Part shown: in pieces, positions 1 through 11,489 of the stretch
Layout of the letters: every line of letters begins with the position of its first letter
Numbering within the stretch: the stretch's first letter is position 1
Assembly: GCF_028554725.1 (NCBI RefSeq)
Contig: NC_071669.1
Coordinates: 33,346,001-33,410,000 of the forward strand
Origin: Zeugodacus cucurbitae
Lineage: Eukaryota > Arthropoda > Insecta > Diptera > Tephritidae
Direction of reading: 5' to 3'
DNA length: 64,000 bases
The notes under the pieces: generated by a model
The model's database searches: none
What the model saw: only the letters and a program-made list of their open reading frames with translations
What the model was told of the DNA's origin: nothing
Translations under genes and position numbers: made by a program

Positions 1-465
1 TCTTCAACTTTTTCGCCTCTTGCGTTTGTGTGCGTAGATCCCCATATTGTACTCCAGGCGTTTATATCTCCTCCTAAAATAAGTGGTTTATCTATTTGGT
101 TTATCAATTGCAGAATATCAGAAGAAGCAAAAACTTGTGAGGGTGGAATGTAGATGCAAGCTGCTGCTAGTTTTGTTGGTGCATTAATTTCAATGGCAAC
201 TACTGAGAGATTAGAACGAACAGGTAGTACTTTGTGGGGTAAGCTTCTTCTTATTAAAATAGCAGCGCCTTGTTTTTTTGTTGTTACGTGCGGGAGATTG
301 TTAAAATAGCCTACGTAGGATTTTGGCGTGTGAGCGGGTTGATTATGTGGAATATGAGTTTCATTAAGGAAGATCATGGATGGAGTGTAAGAATTGATAA
401 GAGTTTCTAGTTCGTGATAGTTGTTGGCATAACCGTTCATATTCCATTGTATGATCGACAGCATA
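1..465 (-). CDS. I/Jockey-type non-LTR retrotransposon ORF2, N-terminal endonuclease (partial)
   Basis: The minus strand is open from an ATG at 465 to the window edge (155 codons). It encodes the start of an apurinic endonuclease domain that nicks the target for target-primed reverse transcription. Visible motifs are SIIQWNMNGY at the N terminus, FLNETHIP (catalytic Glu), and LGGDINAWSTIWGS near residue 140 (the GD-N motif followed by WGS, usual in I and Jockey ORF2). The reverse transcriptase lies beyond the window. It follows ORF1 (580-1792) with a gap of about 115 bases, the normal order for this group. No stop is seen in this part, although ORF1 is broken, so the copy is probably dead. 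The exact clade (I or Jockey) is uncertain. Confidence 0.82.
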
Positions 466-579
466 CCGAAAAAAGTAAAGACAAGAAAGAAAAAAGGGAG
501 AAATATAAATAGCTGGTGAGTGGGGAGAGAAAATTGAGTATTGGCAACTATGAGTGAACTATGCTTGGCATAGCGCGTC

Positions 580-1792
580 TAGTCGCGTGAAGAAGAATGT
601 TTAAGACTTGAGCTATTAGCGAATTGCGCAATGTCATTTAACTTAGCGCTTGCTAAGGTGGATTGCATTGCTTCGCTGAGCTGAGAGTTTAGAAAGGAGG
701 GAAGATTGGTATTAGAACTTTGGGGGGATGGGGATGAAGCGGTAAGGCTTATTGTATTTGATTTTAATGAAGAGGTGGATGGTGAATAGATTGGAGGAGA
801 TATGGGAGTGATGTTTGTATTATAGTTTGTTGTTGTAGTTTTTTCAGTGGGTATATTGATATTGTTGTTTGCTATAGGAGCATGTCGCTTAGTAATTTCA
901 GAGAATGATTGAAGAGGAGTGGGGGAGGGAGCTTGCGCTCTGTATTTCTTTGCTGCTTCGCGCATACTGCACTTTTCTTCCGTTTTTATTTTTAATATTT
1001 CTTTCGCTTGTTGGAATTTTGGGCAACTTATTGAGGACGCGGGATGTTCACCAGAACAATTTGCGCACAATAATCTTGAGCATTTTTCTTCTTCGTGCGG
1101 AGGGAAATTGCAATTGACGCATGATGGAAGATTTTTTGCAATGCTTTAGTGTATGGCCAAGTTTTTGGCAAGATTTGCAACGCATTGGGTTGGGGAAATA
1201 TGGGCGAACAGAAATTTTCCTCCATGCAACATCTATTTTTTCGGGAAGTTTGTAGCTTTCAAATGTTAAAAGTAACGCAACTGTTGGTGTTAGAACTCCT
1301 TCAGTTTTTCTCTGAAATCTGTAAATGGATGTTACACCATATGCTTCTAAGCCTTCGACAATTTCGTTGTCTGGGACGTTATTGAGGAACGGAGCGAAAA
1401 TTGTGCCTTTGACACTATTGAGTTGCTCATGGTATTTTGCTTCGATTTGGCAGATGCCTGAGAGGTTTTTGATGTTAATGAACTTTTCGGCAATTTTTTT
1501 TATTTTTTGCAAGTAGCAAGAGGTTTCCATCTCTCATCTCTGTTATTTTCACATCTTTACTTATGGCGTTAAGGGATTTATGTACCAAAAAACATGAAAA
1601 ACGTGATAGGGGCTTGTTGCTGTCACACGATTTTAATACAATGAACTTAGGATCGTCGTTCTTTGTAATGTTTACAAGAGGGAGATCAGGAAACTGTTCA
1701 ACAGATTTGTTGGCTTTTTTCCTTTTTGATTGTGGACTAGAGGAAAGCAGGGCAAACCTGTTTTCCCCTAGGTTAGTAGCCCCGGGGGGCAT
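580..1792 (-). pseudogene. ORF1 (Gag-like, zinc knuckles) of the same non-LTR element, frameshifted
   Basis: This is an RNA-binding Gag-like protein spread over three minus-strand frames: 1792-1475, 1530-1048 and 1070-579. The first frame carries an N-terminal basic region and a KFIVLK...FLVHKSLN section like I/Jockey ORF1. The second begins by overlapping the first and contains a CCHC knuckle, CKSCQKLGHTLKHC (CX2CX4HX4C). The third contains another knuckle, CANCSGEHPASSISC (CX2CX3HX6C), and a Ser/Thr/Asn-rich tail. The first shift lies in an A/T run near 1495-1506, the second between the knuckles near 1070-1125. Frame continuity of the fold across the breaks supports one ancestral ORF1 ending just upstream of ORF2. 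No intact start-to-stop version remains. Confidence 0.8.
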
Positions 1793-1954
1793 GATGCACT
1801 TTTAGTTAATTAGTCACTAGGTAGAGTATACCTTTGTTCGCACAAACAAAAGAAACACGTGGGATAGAGCGCGAAAGAAAAATAATTAAAGATAACTGCA
1901 CTGAAGCGGGTGAGAAAATCAGACGAGATCCGCGAATGAGGTACGTAAGAGAAA
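1793..1954 (-). other. Possible 5' leader of the non-LTR element
   Basis: This purine-rich stretch lies directly upstream of ORF1 and before the next recognisable repeat. Its position fits a 5' untranslated region with internal promoter, but there is no sequence signature that proves it. Confidence 0.25.
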
Positions 1955-2105
1955 GAACTTTAGAAAGTTTGGTTTATATAGCTTTACTGGTTTACGAGAT
2001 ATATACAAATAACTTATTTAGAGGCGGGTCCACGCCCACGTTATGTGTTTCCGGTTTTCGTCAATTTGTGGTGTTTTCGCCCATTTTAACAGTAATAGCG
2101 TTTTT
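1955..2105 (-). repeat. Fragment of the DINE-1-like family
   Basis: Read on the minus strand, this piece matches the middle of the full elements at 46834 and 35335: the words for 'gcgtggacccgcc', then 'tatatatctcg', then 'gctatataaaccaaactttct'. Both termini are missing, so it is a truncated relic. Confidence 0.65.
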
Positions 2106-2557
2106 AGACAGCCAAATAAATTGATCAATTTAAATTTAAATCGAAAAACCCATTTTTGCCGTTTATACTGCCGGTTACACAATTTACAGCTGTTATACAT
2201 TTTTGTTTTTGCTTTTTATAAGAAGTTGGTAATTTCATCAGCTGATTATTATTTTCCAGCAGCGCCATCTACCGTCTAGTAGTATTAATTCTATTTTATC
2301 AAAAAATTCAGCCAATCACAGACAAAGAACGTATATCGTACAATCATATATAATTTTCGAAGTTAAGAACTTTTACTAATTTATTGACTATGCACATATA
2401 TGTATGTTTAATCACGTAAATTAAAGAAAACATAAAAAATTAGTTATATTTTACAAGCCCGCCGATTTTCGAATGCAAAGTAAATACTTTTATAAATGTG
2501 AGCTATCCAGGAATGTTTTGACATTTTTGTGTTGTCATTTGTAAAGTATATTTCAAA
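2106..2557. other. Non-coding DNA, no recognised feature
   Basis: AT-rich DNA upstream of the Tc1 relic. It may include that element's 5' end, but I found no convincing terminal repeat. Confidence 0.3.
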
Positions 2558-2790
2558 ATGGGCCGCCAAACAAATATTGAAGTGCGCAGGTTAGTCCTAA
2601 GTATTAAAATGACGGAAAAAATCATAGCAGTGTCACGTAAATGGTGAAACTTGAGTCAAGGAACTATTCGGCATATCATATAACGTTATGTTCATGAAAA
2701 TCGTGTCGCATATAAAAAAATCAGCTCAATAGACGTGTTTTATTTGACCACCACAAGCTAATAGCTAAATCATGGACAAATAAAACGCAT
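2558..2790 (+). pseudogene. Tc1/mariner-type transposase relic (N terminus)
   Basis: An ATG at 2558 opens a reading frame beginning MGRQTNIEVRRLVLSIK, followed by a helix-turn-helix-like stretch ending in RYVHENRVAYKK. This resembles the paired-like DNA-binding start of Tc1-family transposases, which bind the element's terminal inverted repeats. Two in-frame stops fall within the first 50 codons and the catalytic DDE region is not recognisable downstream. It is a dead 5' remnant; the family is inferred from the HTH pattern only. Confidence 0.5.
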
Positions 2791-4599
2791 TTAGCTTATT
2801 TCATATCTTCGCTTAAAAATGAATTGTGTTGGCAATGCGGGCCCGAACTCTCAGGTGAAATGTAATTAATTTGAATAAAAACGGTTGTTATTAATTTTCC
2901 TTTTGTTAACCGCTTTTCTATAATATTCAGATCTTTTAAAGAATCTGCAATCATTATTGGATCCGGGATGGTCAAAATAAATATGGATAAAGTTTTTATT
3001 TGCCATTTTGCACATCGATAGAATTTAAAATTTTGGTTTGTTTACATTTTTATCCGTCAAAATTGGGTTTCCCGCTAGTGCCAACTAATTTTTTTTGGAA
3101 AAAACCTATCTATTGTGAATGAAAAAAACGCGATGATCTGGCTATGCCTCTGGTTCAATATGCAAGCTTATGCATTTACTGTTATAATAGAAAATAATTA
3201 ATTAATTAATAGCTGTCATCGATTTTTCACTTCTCTGCTCGCTATCTTTGAGCGATGCTTGTTTGTCAAAAATTTTACATGAGAAAGCAACAAGCAAATG
3301 TTATCGCTGCTTGCTGAGTGCTATCTAGTTTTGTTTTACATATTTTGGCAATTCAAATTGTAAAAATAGTAAAAAAGGACAAATTATTTTCAAAAAAGAC
3401 AAAAAAATATGTTTTTTTAAATATTTTTTACTCTCTATATATTAAAATATTAATTATATGGACTCTGCCAGAAACGAACAGACAAAAATAATTTGCTTGC
3501 GCAGATTTAAGTTTTTCAACCAAAGAAAATTTTGCAACACTACTGCGCATGATTAAGAGGACATTTTAGACGGTTGGCCTGTTTGTTTGGACTACTGGAT
3601 AGTGTGTTCTTTTGGCATATCTATAACGCTTAGCCAATCCAACCGTTTACATATACCATTCTTCATATACTGTCGACCATTTTTGTTTACATTGTCATAT
3701 GACATTTTTCGTCTTCTTCGCAAAATTATCGATCTAGGAAAAACATCTCAAATCTAGTTGTATAAACCGAGAAAAAAATTAATCTCGGATTTACAATAGA
3801 GGAATTCTGTATGGTAAATCTCGTTTCTTCATTACAGAATATCGAGTTAAGCTTGTAAATGGAGATAATCTCATTATATGTAAGTATTCTATAAACAAAC
3901 AAAAATTATTAAAAAAAAGTATTCTATAAACAAACAAAAATTATTAAAACGAACAAAATCAAAGCAAATGCTCAAAGCAGCCTTGATTTACACATTCTTT
4001 CAACAGCTGTTCCTATACCTGCACCGGTTTCTTGTCTGTTTTCATCAAAATATCCTTTTAAAACTTAATTTAGGCTGCTAATCGGCAATTGTTCTCCTAA
4101 AGACTAACAAACAGTTTTTTTCCTGACTTACCTACGGATTGATTTCGACGAAATTTTTAATGATGATGGTGACATCTATGAGTTGTTAGCCGCACAATTA
4201 GTACAAAATCACTAATTATTAAAAAAATATACAAAATGCGTTATTATTAGAACTTCCACTTTATGAAAATTTAGATATTTCAATGCTTGCGTATCTTTTT
4301 GTTTACATTTAAATCAAAAGCGGCTTTCAGTATTGCTTTTTTCATTCACAATACATTAACTATGTTGACTACGAAAATGTCACTAACTCTCTAAAATTTT
4401 GAGAATTAAATCGGAGTTAGCAACGGGGTCAACTGAGATAACTATCGAATTAATTTCTATTAAAGCAGTTAATCTGGATTAACGACGCCGTCTGTCAGGG
4501 GTGTTACACAATAGTTGGCATTGCACGAAAACGGGCAACAGGGTTTGTTCGATATTCAACTGGCATTTTTATAAAATAAAATAATTTTATAGAATAAAA

Positions 4600-6110
4600 A
4601 ACAATTTTTTTTAAATTTCTTTATTTATTGAATCTGCTTTGTTTAAAGCCTAACAATTAGTATTAAAATCTTAAATCTATTTACAACTAAGTTAGCTCAA
4701 GAATGTGTTTGAGCTTTTTGGTAGAGCGTTGCTCTATAGTAGGCAGGTAGATCTCTTATTTTTAAACGTGTTTGATTGCATGTTGTTATGTTATCATGGA
4801 TGTTAACGAAGTTTAGAAATATATTTCTTTCTGCTGTCCTCTATTTCCTTCTTTACCATAGGAATATCAAGATCCTTATGGATATTTTCATTACGCATGT
4901 ACCATGGTGAACCCGTTATTGTTCTAAGCATTTTAAATTGGAATCTCTGAATTATATCAATGTTGGTTGCATTGCCCCTAATGGGGCATTTGTTACGGCT
5001 TACTATGGCTGTGTCATCCGCAAAAGTGGATGTCAATACGTTATTAGCTATTGGAATGTCTGCTGTATATATTATGTACAGAGTAGGGCCTAATACACTG
5101 CCCTGAGGTACACCAGCCCTTATTGCTCGTTCTTCTGATATGAAATGAACAGTACTCTCTGTGCTCGAATGCCTTCCTAATTTCATTAGTAATTCTATTT
5201 ACTTGCTCTATAGTGCCATGCTTAGTACGAAACCCAAATTTGTGGGTTGGTATTATATTATTTTCGTGGAGGAGAGGAGACATTTTTGATAGTAAAACTT
5301 TTTCGAATATTTTGGAAATACAGGGTAAGAAACTTATTGGTCTGTAGGAAGACGCCTATGTTAAGTCTTTCCCAGGTTTAGCTATCATAATGATCTGCGA
5401 CTTTTTCCACAAATTTTTGATAGTACCTGAAACCCAGAATTGCGTTAAAGAGCAAAGAGAGCACTGATATAGCAATATTTGGCAACTCAATTAACATTTT
5501 TTGGAGTAATATTATCGTGTCCTGAAGACTTTTTCGGATTTAGCTCTTTTAGGATCTTGGTAATTTCATAAGTAGACGTCCTAATAGACACGCTTGACTC
5601 GTTTGCAATATTGGGCAAAGTAGGCAACTAAAAAATGTTTTTTGGGCCATTGGGTTGAAATACCTTTTCTAGGTGATTTGCAAAGCAATTTGCCTTTTCC
5701 TCATTACTACGCGCCCAATTACCATTTGACTGTCTTATAGGCATGTTGGAATCTACTGGTGGCTTAAAAGACTTTCGGCTTTCCAAAGGGAGTTTTTCTT
5801 GTTAGAATTTGGACACAGGTGCTTTATATAATTTTCAGTATTGCATTCTTCATCGCGTTTAAGTGCCTTTTTTAACTTACGTACAGCCGATTTCAGTTGA
5901 CGCAGAGTTGAAGGGGAACGACTTAACTGCCATTCACGTCTCGCTTGCCTTTTCTCGTTTACAAGCTTTTCTATTTCACTATTAGTCATGTTTCTAAAAA
6001 CCTTAACGTTTCTTTTAGGTGTTGCCAAGACAGCTGCATTAGTTATTACATCATTGAAATCTTCTATACTGTTATCAATATCTCTTCCTGTACTTATTTT
6101 TATATCGATT
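4600..6110 (-). pseudogene. Jockey-clade non-LTR retrotransposon ORF2 relic, copy 1
   Basis: Read on the minus strand. A linker region (6028-5753, ATPKRNVKVFR... with an EKLVNEKRQARREW helix) is followed by broken reverse-transcriptase motifs: KSSGHDNITPK near 5550, HKFGFRTKHGTIEQV at about 5230, AGVPQGSVLGPTLYIIYTADIP at about 5120 and FADDTA at about 5020. The last is the active-site (Y/F)ADD box. Deletions remove much of the palm before GVPQGS and of the thumb after FADD. A terminal AATAAA and A-rich run near 4600-4620 mark the 3' end. Endonuclease and ORF1 are absent (5' truncated). Dead element. Confidence 0.8.
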
Positions 6111-6554
6111 TAATTGTGGCTACTGATATATTTTCTATATTTCAACCGGTTTGTTTTAAAAGATGTTAGAGATAAAATAAAACAGATAACAATAAAAAGC
6201 CCCGAGACACTTTTTCGTATCATTTGAACGGTGCCACGTCGCACAAAAACGCTAAAATGAAAAAAATTTATAAAAACCGAAATAAACCTTACACTCTTTC
6301 GGGAAGAGTACAAAATTAAATATATTCCCGATTAAAGACGATTTTTATCAAAACTGGCAATGTGCTAAACTGAAGCCTAATAATTAGCCTCGTTGTGTAC
6401 AAATCCTAATACGTATTTGATCCGAAATAATAAAAATGCCTTTAATCAAATTGTATTAATCTACAAGTTTTCTAAATACGCTAATCGTGTCACAACTCCA
6501 GAAAGGTAAAGGCTATTAACTTACAGTAAACTTAACGAGAAACACAGGCCTCGG

Positions 6555-7541
6555 ATGAGAAACCCCCCTTTTGATGACGACCACGGCAAACGTATAAAGG
6601 ACTATGATTTAAGGGCATGCACCTGGAATGTCCGGACCCTTAATTGGGAAGGTGCCTCTGCCCAGCTGGTTGATGTCCTCGTAAGAGTAAAGGCTGACAT
6701 CACCGCAATCCAAGAAATGCGATGGACGGGACAAGGACGGAAGAAGGTGGGTCCTTGTGACATCTACTACAGCGGCCATATAAAGGAGCGCAAATTCGGT
6801 GTGGGATTCGTGGTGGGAGAGAGACTCCGTCGTCGAGTCCTGGCATTCACTCCGGTGGATGAACGTCTAGCCACAATCCGCATCAAAGCGAGGTTCTTCA
6901 ACATATCGCTGATTTGCGCCCACGCCCCGACGGAAGAGAAGGACGATGTGACCAAAGATACCTTCTATGAGCGCCTAGAACGTACCTATGAGCGCTGCCC
7001 CCGCCACGATGTCAAAATCGTGCTTGGCGATTTCAACGCTAGGGTGGGTAAAGAAGGTGTCTTTGGCACAACAGTCGGAAAATTCAGCCTCCATGACGAA
7101 ACATCACCAAACGGTCTGAGGCTGATCGACTTCGCCGGGACCCGAAATATGGTCATCTGTAGCACTAGATTCCAGCATAAGAAAATCCATCAAGCTACTT
7201 GGCTGTCCCCGGATCGAATCACTCGCAACCAGATCGATCATGTTGTGATAGATGGACGACATGTCTCCAGTGTTTTTGATGTGCGTACGCTTCGTGGTCC
7301 CAACATCGACTCGGACCACTATCTTGTAGCAGCTAAGATACGCACCCGCCTCTGTGTAGAAAAGCGCACACGTCAACAAACACAAGGAAGGTTCGACATC
7401 GAGAAGCTGCAATCACAACCGACAGCCGAACGATTTTCTACTCGACTTGCACTCCTGCTCTCTGAGAGCACTCATCAGCATCTCGGTATAAGGGAGCTGT
7501 GGGACGGCATATCAAACTCCTTACGTACAGCTGTGATCTAG
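6555..7541 (+). pseudogene. RTE ORF, part 1: AP-like endonuclease
   Basis: The 328-codon open frame encodes the target-nicking endonuclease. Motifs are CTWNVRTLNWEG (residues about 22-33), ITAIQEMRW (catalytic Glu, about 53), CAHAPTEEKDD (about 122), VLGDFNARVG (about 157), NQIDHVVIDGRH (about 227) and SDHYLVAAKI (about 252). It ends prematurely in LRTAVI because of the 322-bp deletion. Without the deletion it would run straight into the RT part. Start: the first ATG of the element; in the full copy an additional in-frame ATG lies nine codons earlier. Confidence 0.88.
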
Positions 7542-9199
7542 TGGTTGATGACCAGAGTATACTGTGTTTGTGGAGGGAACACTTCTCCAGCCTGCTGAAT
7601 GGCAGTGAAAGTACAACACCAGGAGATGGCGAACCCGATTCCCCAATCGACGACGATGGAACAGATGTTCCATTGCCCGACCGTGAAGAAATTAGAATAG
7701 CAATTACCCGCTTGAAGAACAACAAGGCGGCGGGGGCCGATGGATTGCCGGCCGAGCTATTCAAATACGGCGGCGAAGAGCTGATAAGGTGCATGCATCA
7801 GCTTCTTTGCGAAATATGGTCGGAAGAAAGCATGCCCGACGATTGGAATCTCAGTGTACTCTGCCCAATCCACAAAAAGGGAGACCCCACAATCTGCGCC
7901 AACTATCGTGGGATAAGCCTCCTTAACATCGCTTATAAGGTTCTATCGAGCGTACTGTGTGAAAGACTAAAGCCCACCGTCAACAAACTGATTGGACCTT
8001 ATCAGTGTGGCTTTAGACCTGGAAAATCAACAACTGACCAGATATTCACCATGCGCCAAATCTTGGAGAAGACCCGTGAAAAAAGGATCGACACACACCA
8101 TCTATTTGTCGACTTTAAAGCTGCTTTCGACAGCACGAAAAGGAGCTGCCTTTATGCCGCGATGTCTGAATTTGGTATCCCCGCAAAACTAATACGGCTG
8201 TGTAAGTTGACGTTGAGCAACACCAAAAGCTCCGTCAGGATCGGGAAGGACCTCTCCGAGCCGTTCGATACCAAACGAGGTTTCAGACAAGGTGACTCAC
8301 TATCGTGCGACTTCTTCAATCTATTGCTGGAAAAAATAATACGAGCTGCAGAACTAAATAGAGAGGGTACAATCTTCTACAAGAGTGTACAGCTCCTGGC
8401 GTACGCCGATGATATTGATATCATCGGAAACAACACCCGCGCCGTTAGTTCTGCTTTTTCCCGCCTGGATAAGGAAGCGAAGCGAATGGGTCTGGTGGTG
8501 AACGAGGACAAGACGAAATATCTCCTGTCATCAAACAAACAGTCAGCGCATTCGCGTCTTGGCTCCCACGTCACTGTTGACAGTCATAACTTTGAAGTTG
8601 TAGATAATTTCGTATACCTAGGAACCAACATTAACACCGATAATAATGTCAGCCTTGAAATCCAACGCAGAATCACTCTTGCCAACAGGTGCTACTATGG
8701 ACTGAGTAGGCAATTGAAAAGTAAAGTCCTCTCTCGACGAACAAAAACTAAACTCTACAAGTCCCTCATCATTCCCGTCCTACTTTATGGTGCAGAAGCG
8801 TGGACGGTGTCAACATCCGATGAGACGGCACTAGGAGTTTTCGAGAGAAAGGTTTTGCGGAAGATTTACGGTCCCTTAAACATTGGCAACGGCGAATACC
8901 GCAGAAGATGGAATGATGAGCTGTATGTGTTGTTCGACGACATAGACATAGTCCAGCGAATAAAAAGACAGCGGCTACGCTGGCTGGGTCATGTTGTTCG
9001 AATGGATGAAAGTGCCCCAGCTCTGAAAGTTTTCGATGCAGTACCCGCTGGTGGAAGCCGAGGAAGAGGGAGACCTCCACTCCGGTGGAAGGACCAGGTG
9101 GAGAAGGACCTGTCTTCACTTGGTATTACCAATTGGCGCCAAACCGCCAAAAGCAGAGATGCGTGGCGCACTGTTGTGGACTCGGCTATAACCGCGTAA
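7535..9199 (+). pseudogene. RTE ORF, part 2: reverse transcriptase and C terminus
   Basis: From the deletion junction a second frame stays open for 555 codons to a TAA at 9199. RT motifs in order: LKNNKAAGADGLPAELFKYG, HKKGDPTICANYRGISLLN, YQCGFRPGKSTTDQIF, LFVDFKAAFDS, GFRQGDSLSC, and the catalytic LLAYADDIDIIG box at about 8395. The thumb and C terminus (VKNLYLGT-like VYLGTNINTDNN, LLYGAEAWT, RLRWLGHVVRMD) are intact, unlike the copy at 36443-40372, which has a stop and a frameshift here. The two copies are therefore damaged in different places. Confidence 0.9.
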
Positions 9200-9261
9200 G
9201 CGGTTTCTACGCCAGTTAAGAAGAAGAAGAAGAAGAAGAAACTTAACGATTATTTACCAAC

Positions 9262-9640
9262 AAATACAATCGACGAACCACAACTAAATTTTACAAGTCA
9301 CTTATTATTCCCCTCCCGCTTTTTGGTACAGAAGAGTGGGCAATGTCGATTCTGATGAGATGACACTAAGAGTTTTTGAGAGAAAGATTTTGCGGAAGAT
9401 TTATGATCCTTTGAACGTTGACCAAGGCGAATACCGCAGACGTTGGAACGATGAGCTGTATGAGAACAAGAACTATGTCCAAAGTAGCACCTGTTGGTAA
9501 GAACGATTCTGCGTTGGATTTCGTTAGCAAACATGGCTGGCGTTGTTGATGCCGGTTCCATGGTAAAATAAATTATCTACAACTTCAAAGTTATGACTGT
9601 CAACAGTGACTTGGGAGGAAGCATACCGACAGAGAACATA
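9262..9640. pseudogene. Old RTE relic in two opposed halves, copy 1
   Basis: 9262-9465 matches the RTE C-terminal region in plus orientation (Lys-Phe-Tyr-Lys-Ser-Leu-Ile-Ile-Pro-like, then 'gttttgcggaagattta'), full of stops. From about 9470 the match flips to the minus strand: 'agcacctgttgg' and 'ttatctacaacttcaaag' are the reverse complement of the RTE segment encoding the stretch before it. The join is an inversion as produced by twin priming or by rearrangement. No coding capacity remains. Confidence 0.7.
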
Positions 9641-11489
9641 GGTGAGATAGAGGATGCGCGACGGAATCGACAGCACCAGCAGAGGAACCTCTGCTAGGAT
9701 CATGAAAGGCTCAACTGCCCTAGGTAAGACCAAAAACTCAGGGGTCATAAGCTATGGATTCGAAAGAATGATACTAATTAATTAATTTTCCTTTTGTTAA
9801 CCGCTTTTCTATAATATTCAGATCTTTTAAAGAATCTGCAATCATTATTGGATCCGGGATGGTCAAAATAAATATGGATAAAGTTTTTATTTGCCATTTT
9901 GCACATCGATAGAATTTAAAATTTTGGTTTGTTTACATTTTTATCCGTCAAAATTGGGTTTCCCGCTATTGCCAACTAATTTTTTTTGGAAAAAACCTAT
10001 CTATTGTGAATGAAAAAAACGCGATGATCTGGCTATGCCTCTGGTTCAATATGCAAGCTTATGCATTTACTGTTATAATAGAAAATAATTAATTAATTAA
10101 TAGCTGTCATCGATTTTTCACTTCTCTGCTCGCTATCTTTGAGCGATGCTTGTTTGTCAAAAATTTTACATGAGAAAGCAACAAGCAAATGTTATCGCTG
10201 CTTGCTGAGTGCTATCTAGTTTTGGTTTACATATTTTGGCAATTCAAATTGTAAAAATAGTAAAAAAGGACAAATTATTTTCAAAAAAGACAAAAAAATA
10301 TGTTTTTTTAAATATTTTTTACTCTCTATATATTAAAATATTAATTACATGGACTCTGCCAGAAACGAACAGACAAAAATAATTTGCTTGCGCAGATTTA
10401 AGTTTTTCAACCAAAGAAAATTTTGCAACACTACTGCGCATGATTAAGAGGACATTTTAGACGGTTGGCCTGTTTGTTTGGACTACTGGATAGTGTGTTC
10501 TTTTGGCATATCTATAACGCTTAGCCAATCCAACCGTTTACATATACCATTCTTCATATACTGTCGACCATTTTTGTTTACATTGTCATATGACATTTTT
10601 CGTCTTCTTCGCAAAATTATCGATCTAGGAAAAACATCTCAAATCTAGTTGTATAAACCGAGAAAAAAATTAATCTCGGATTTACAATAGAGGAATTCTG
10701 TATGGTAAATCTCGTTTCTTCATTACAGAATATCGAGTTAAGCTTGTAAATGGAGATAATCTCATTATATGTAAGTATTCTATAAACAAACAAAAATTAT
10801 TAAAAAAAAGTATTCTATAAACAAACAAAAATTATTAAAACGAACAAAATCAAAGCAAATGCTCAAAGCAGCCTTGATTTACACATTCTTTCAACAGCTG
10901 TTCCTATACCTGCACCGGTTTCTTGTCTGTTTTCATCAAAATATCCTTTTAAAACTTAATTTAGGCTGCTAATCGGCAATTGTTCTCCTAAAGACTAACA
11001 AACAGTTTTTTTCCTGACTTACCTACGGATTGATTTCGACGAAATTTTTAATGATGATGGTGACATCTATGAGTTGTTAGCCGCACAATTAGTACAAAAT
11101 CACTAATTATTAAAAAAATATACAAAATGCGTTATATTAGAACTTCCACTTTATGAAAATTTAGATATTTCAATGCTTGCGTATCTTTTTGTTTACATTT
11201 AAATCAAAAGCGGCTTTCAGTATTGCTTTTTTCATTCACAATACATTAACTATGTTGACTACGAAAATGTCACTAACTCTCTAAAATTTTGAGAATTAAA
11301 TCGGAGTTAGCAACGGGGTCAACTGAGATAACTATCGAATTAATTTCTATTAAAGCAGTTAATCTGGATTAACGACGCCGTCTGTCAGGGGTGTTACACA
11401 ATAGTTGGCATTGCACGAAAACGGGCAACAGGGTTTGTTCGATATTCAACTGGCATTTTTATAAAATAAAATAATTTTATAGAATAAAA

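Larger units (their letters stand above)
6538..9240 (+). mobile_element. RTE-clade non-LTR retrotransposon, 5'-trimmed with a 322-bp internal deletion
   Basis: The element begins 17 bases before its ATG and ends with a very short 3' UTR and a (GAA)n tail. It is flanked by a 10-bp target-site duplication, aaacttaacg (6528-6537 and 9239-9248, overlapping the A of the tail); copy 2 of the host segment shows the same word once. A single ORF with endonuclease then reverse transcriptase, no ORF1 and a microsatellite tail is typical of RTE. Compared with the longer copy at 36443-40372, 322 bases are missing at about 7532, which shifts the frame. It inserted beside an older RTE relic after, or on one branch of, the 4.18-kb duplication. 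Confidence 0.93.
2890..9776. repeat. Copy 1 of a 4.18-kb tandem duplication (contains a later RTE insertion)
   Basis: From 'attaattttcc' at 2890 to 'gaatgatacta' ending at 9776 the sequence repeats at 9781-13955 in the same order and orientation. Removing the RTE at 6538-9240 leaves about 4,180 bases. By eye I count roughly 16 substitutions and two or three one-base indels, about 0.4 percent. The segment holds (in order) uncharacterised repeat DNA (2890-4600), a dead Jockey-like element (4600-6110) and an old inverted RTE relic (9262-9640). The non-coding part includes a 33-bp direct repeat (near 3884-3950), and a diverged inverted relative lies at 24107-24310. Confidence 0.95.

Noticed and set aside
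6110..6313. 67-codon minus-strand frame, also at 13000-13203
   Set aside because: Present in both duplicate copies only because the whole segment is duplicated; composition is low complexity and no homology is seen.
9776..9781. Reading the 2890-13955 repeats as two independent transposon insertions
   Set aside because: The unit contains several unrelated relics with shared lesions and lacks ends or target duplications, so a segmental duplication fits better.
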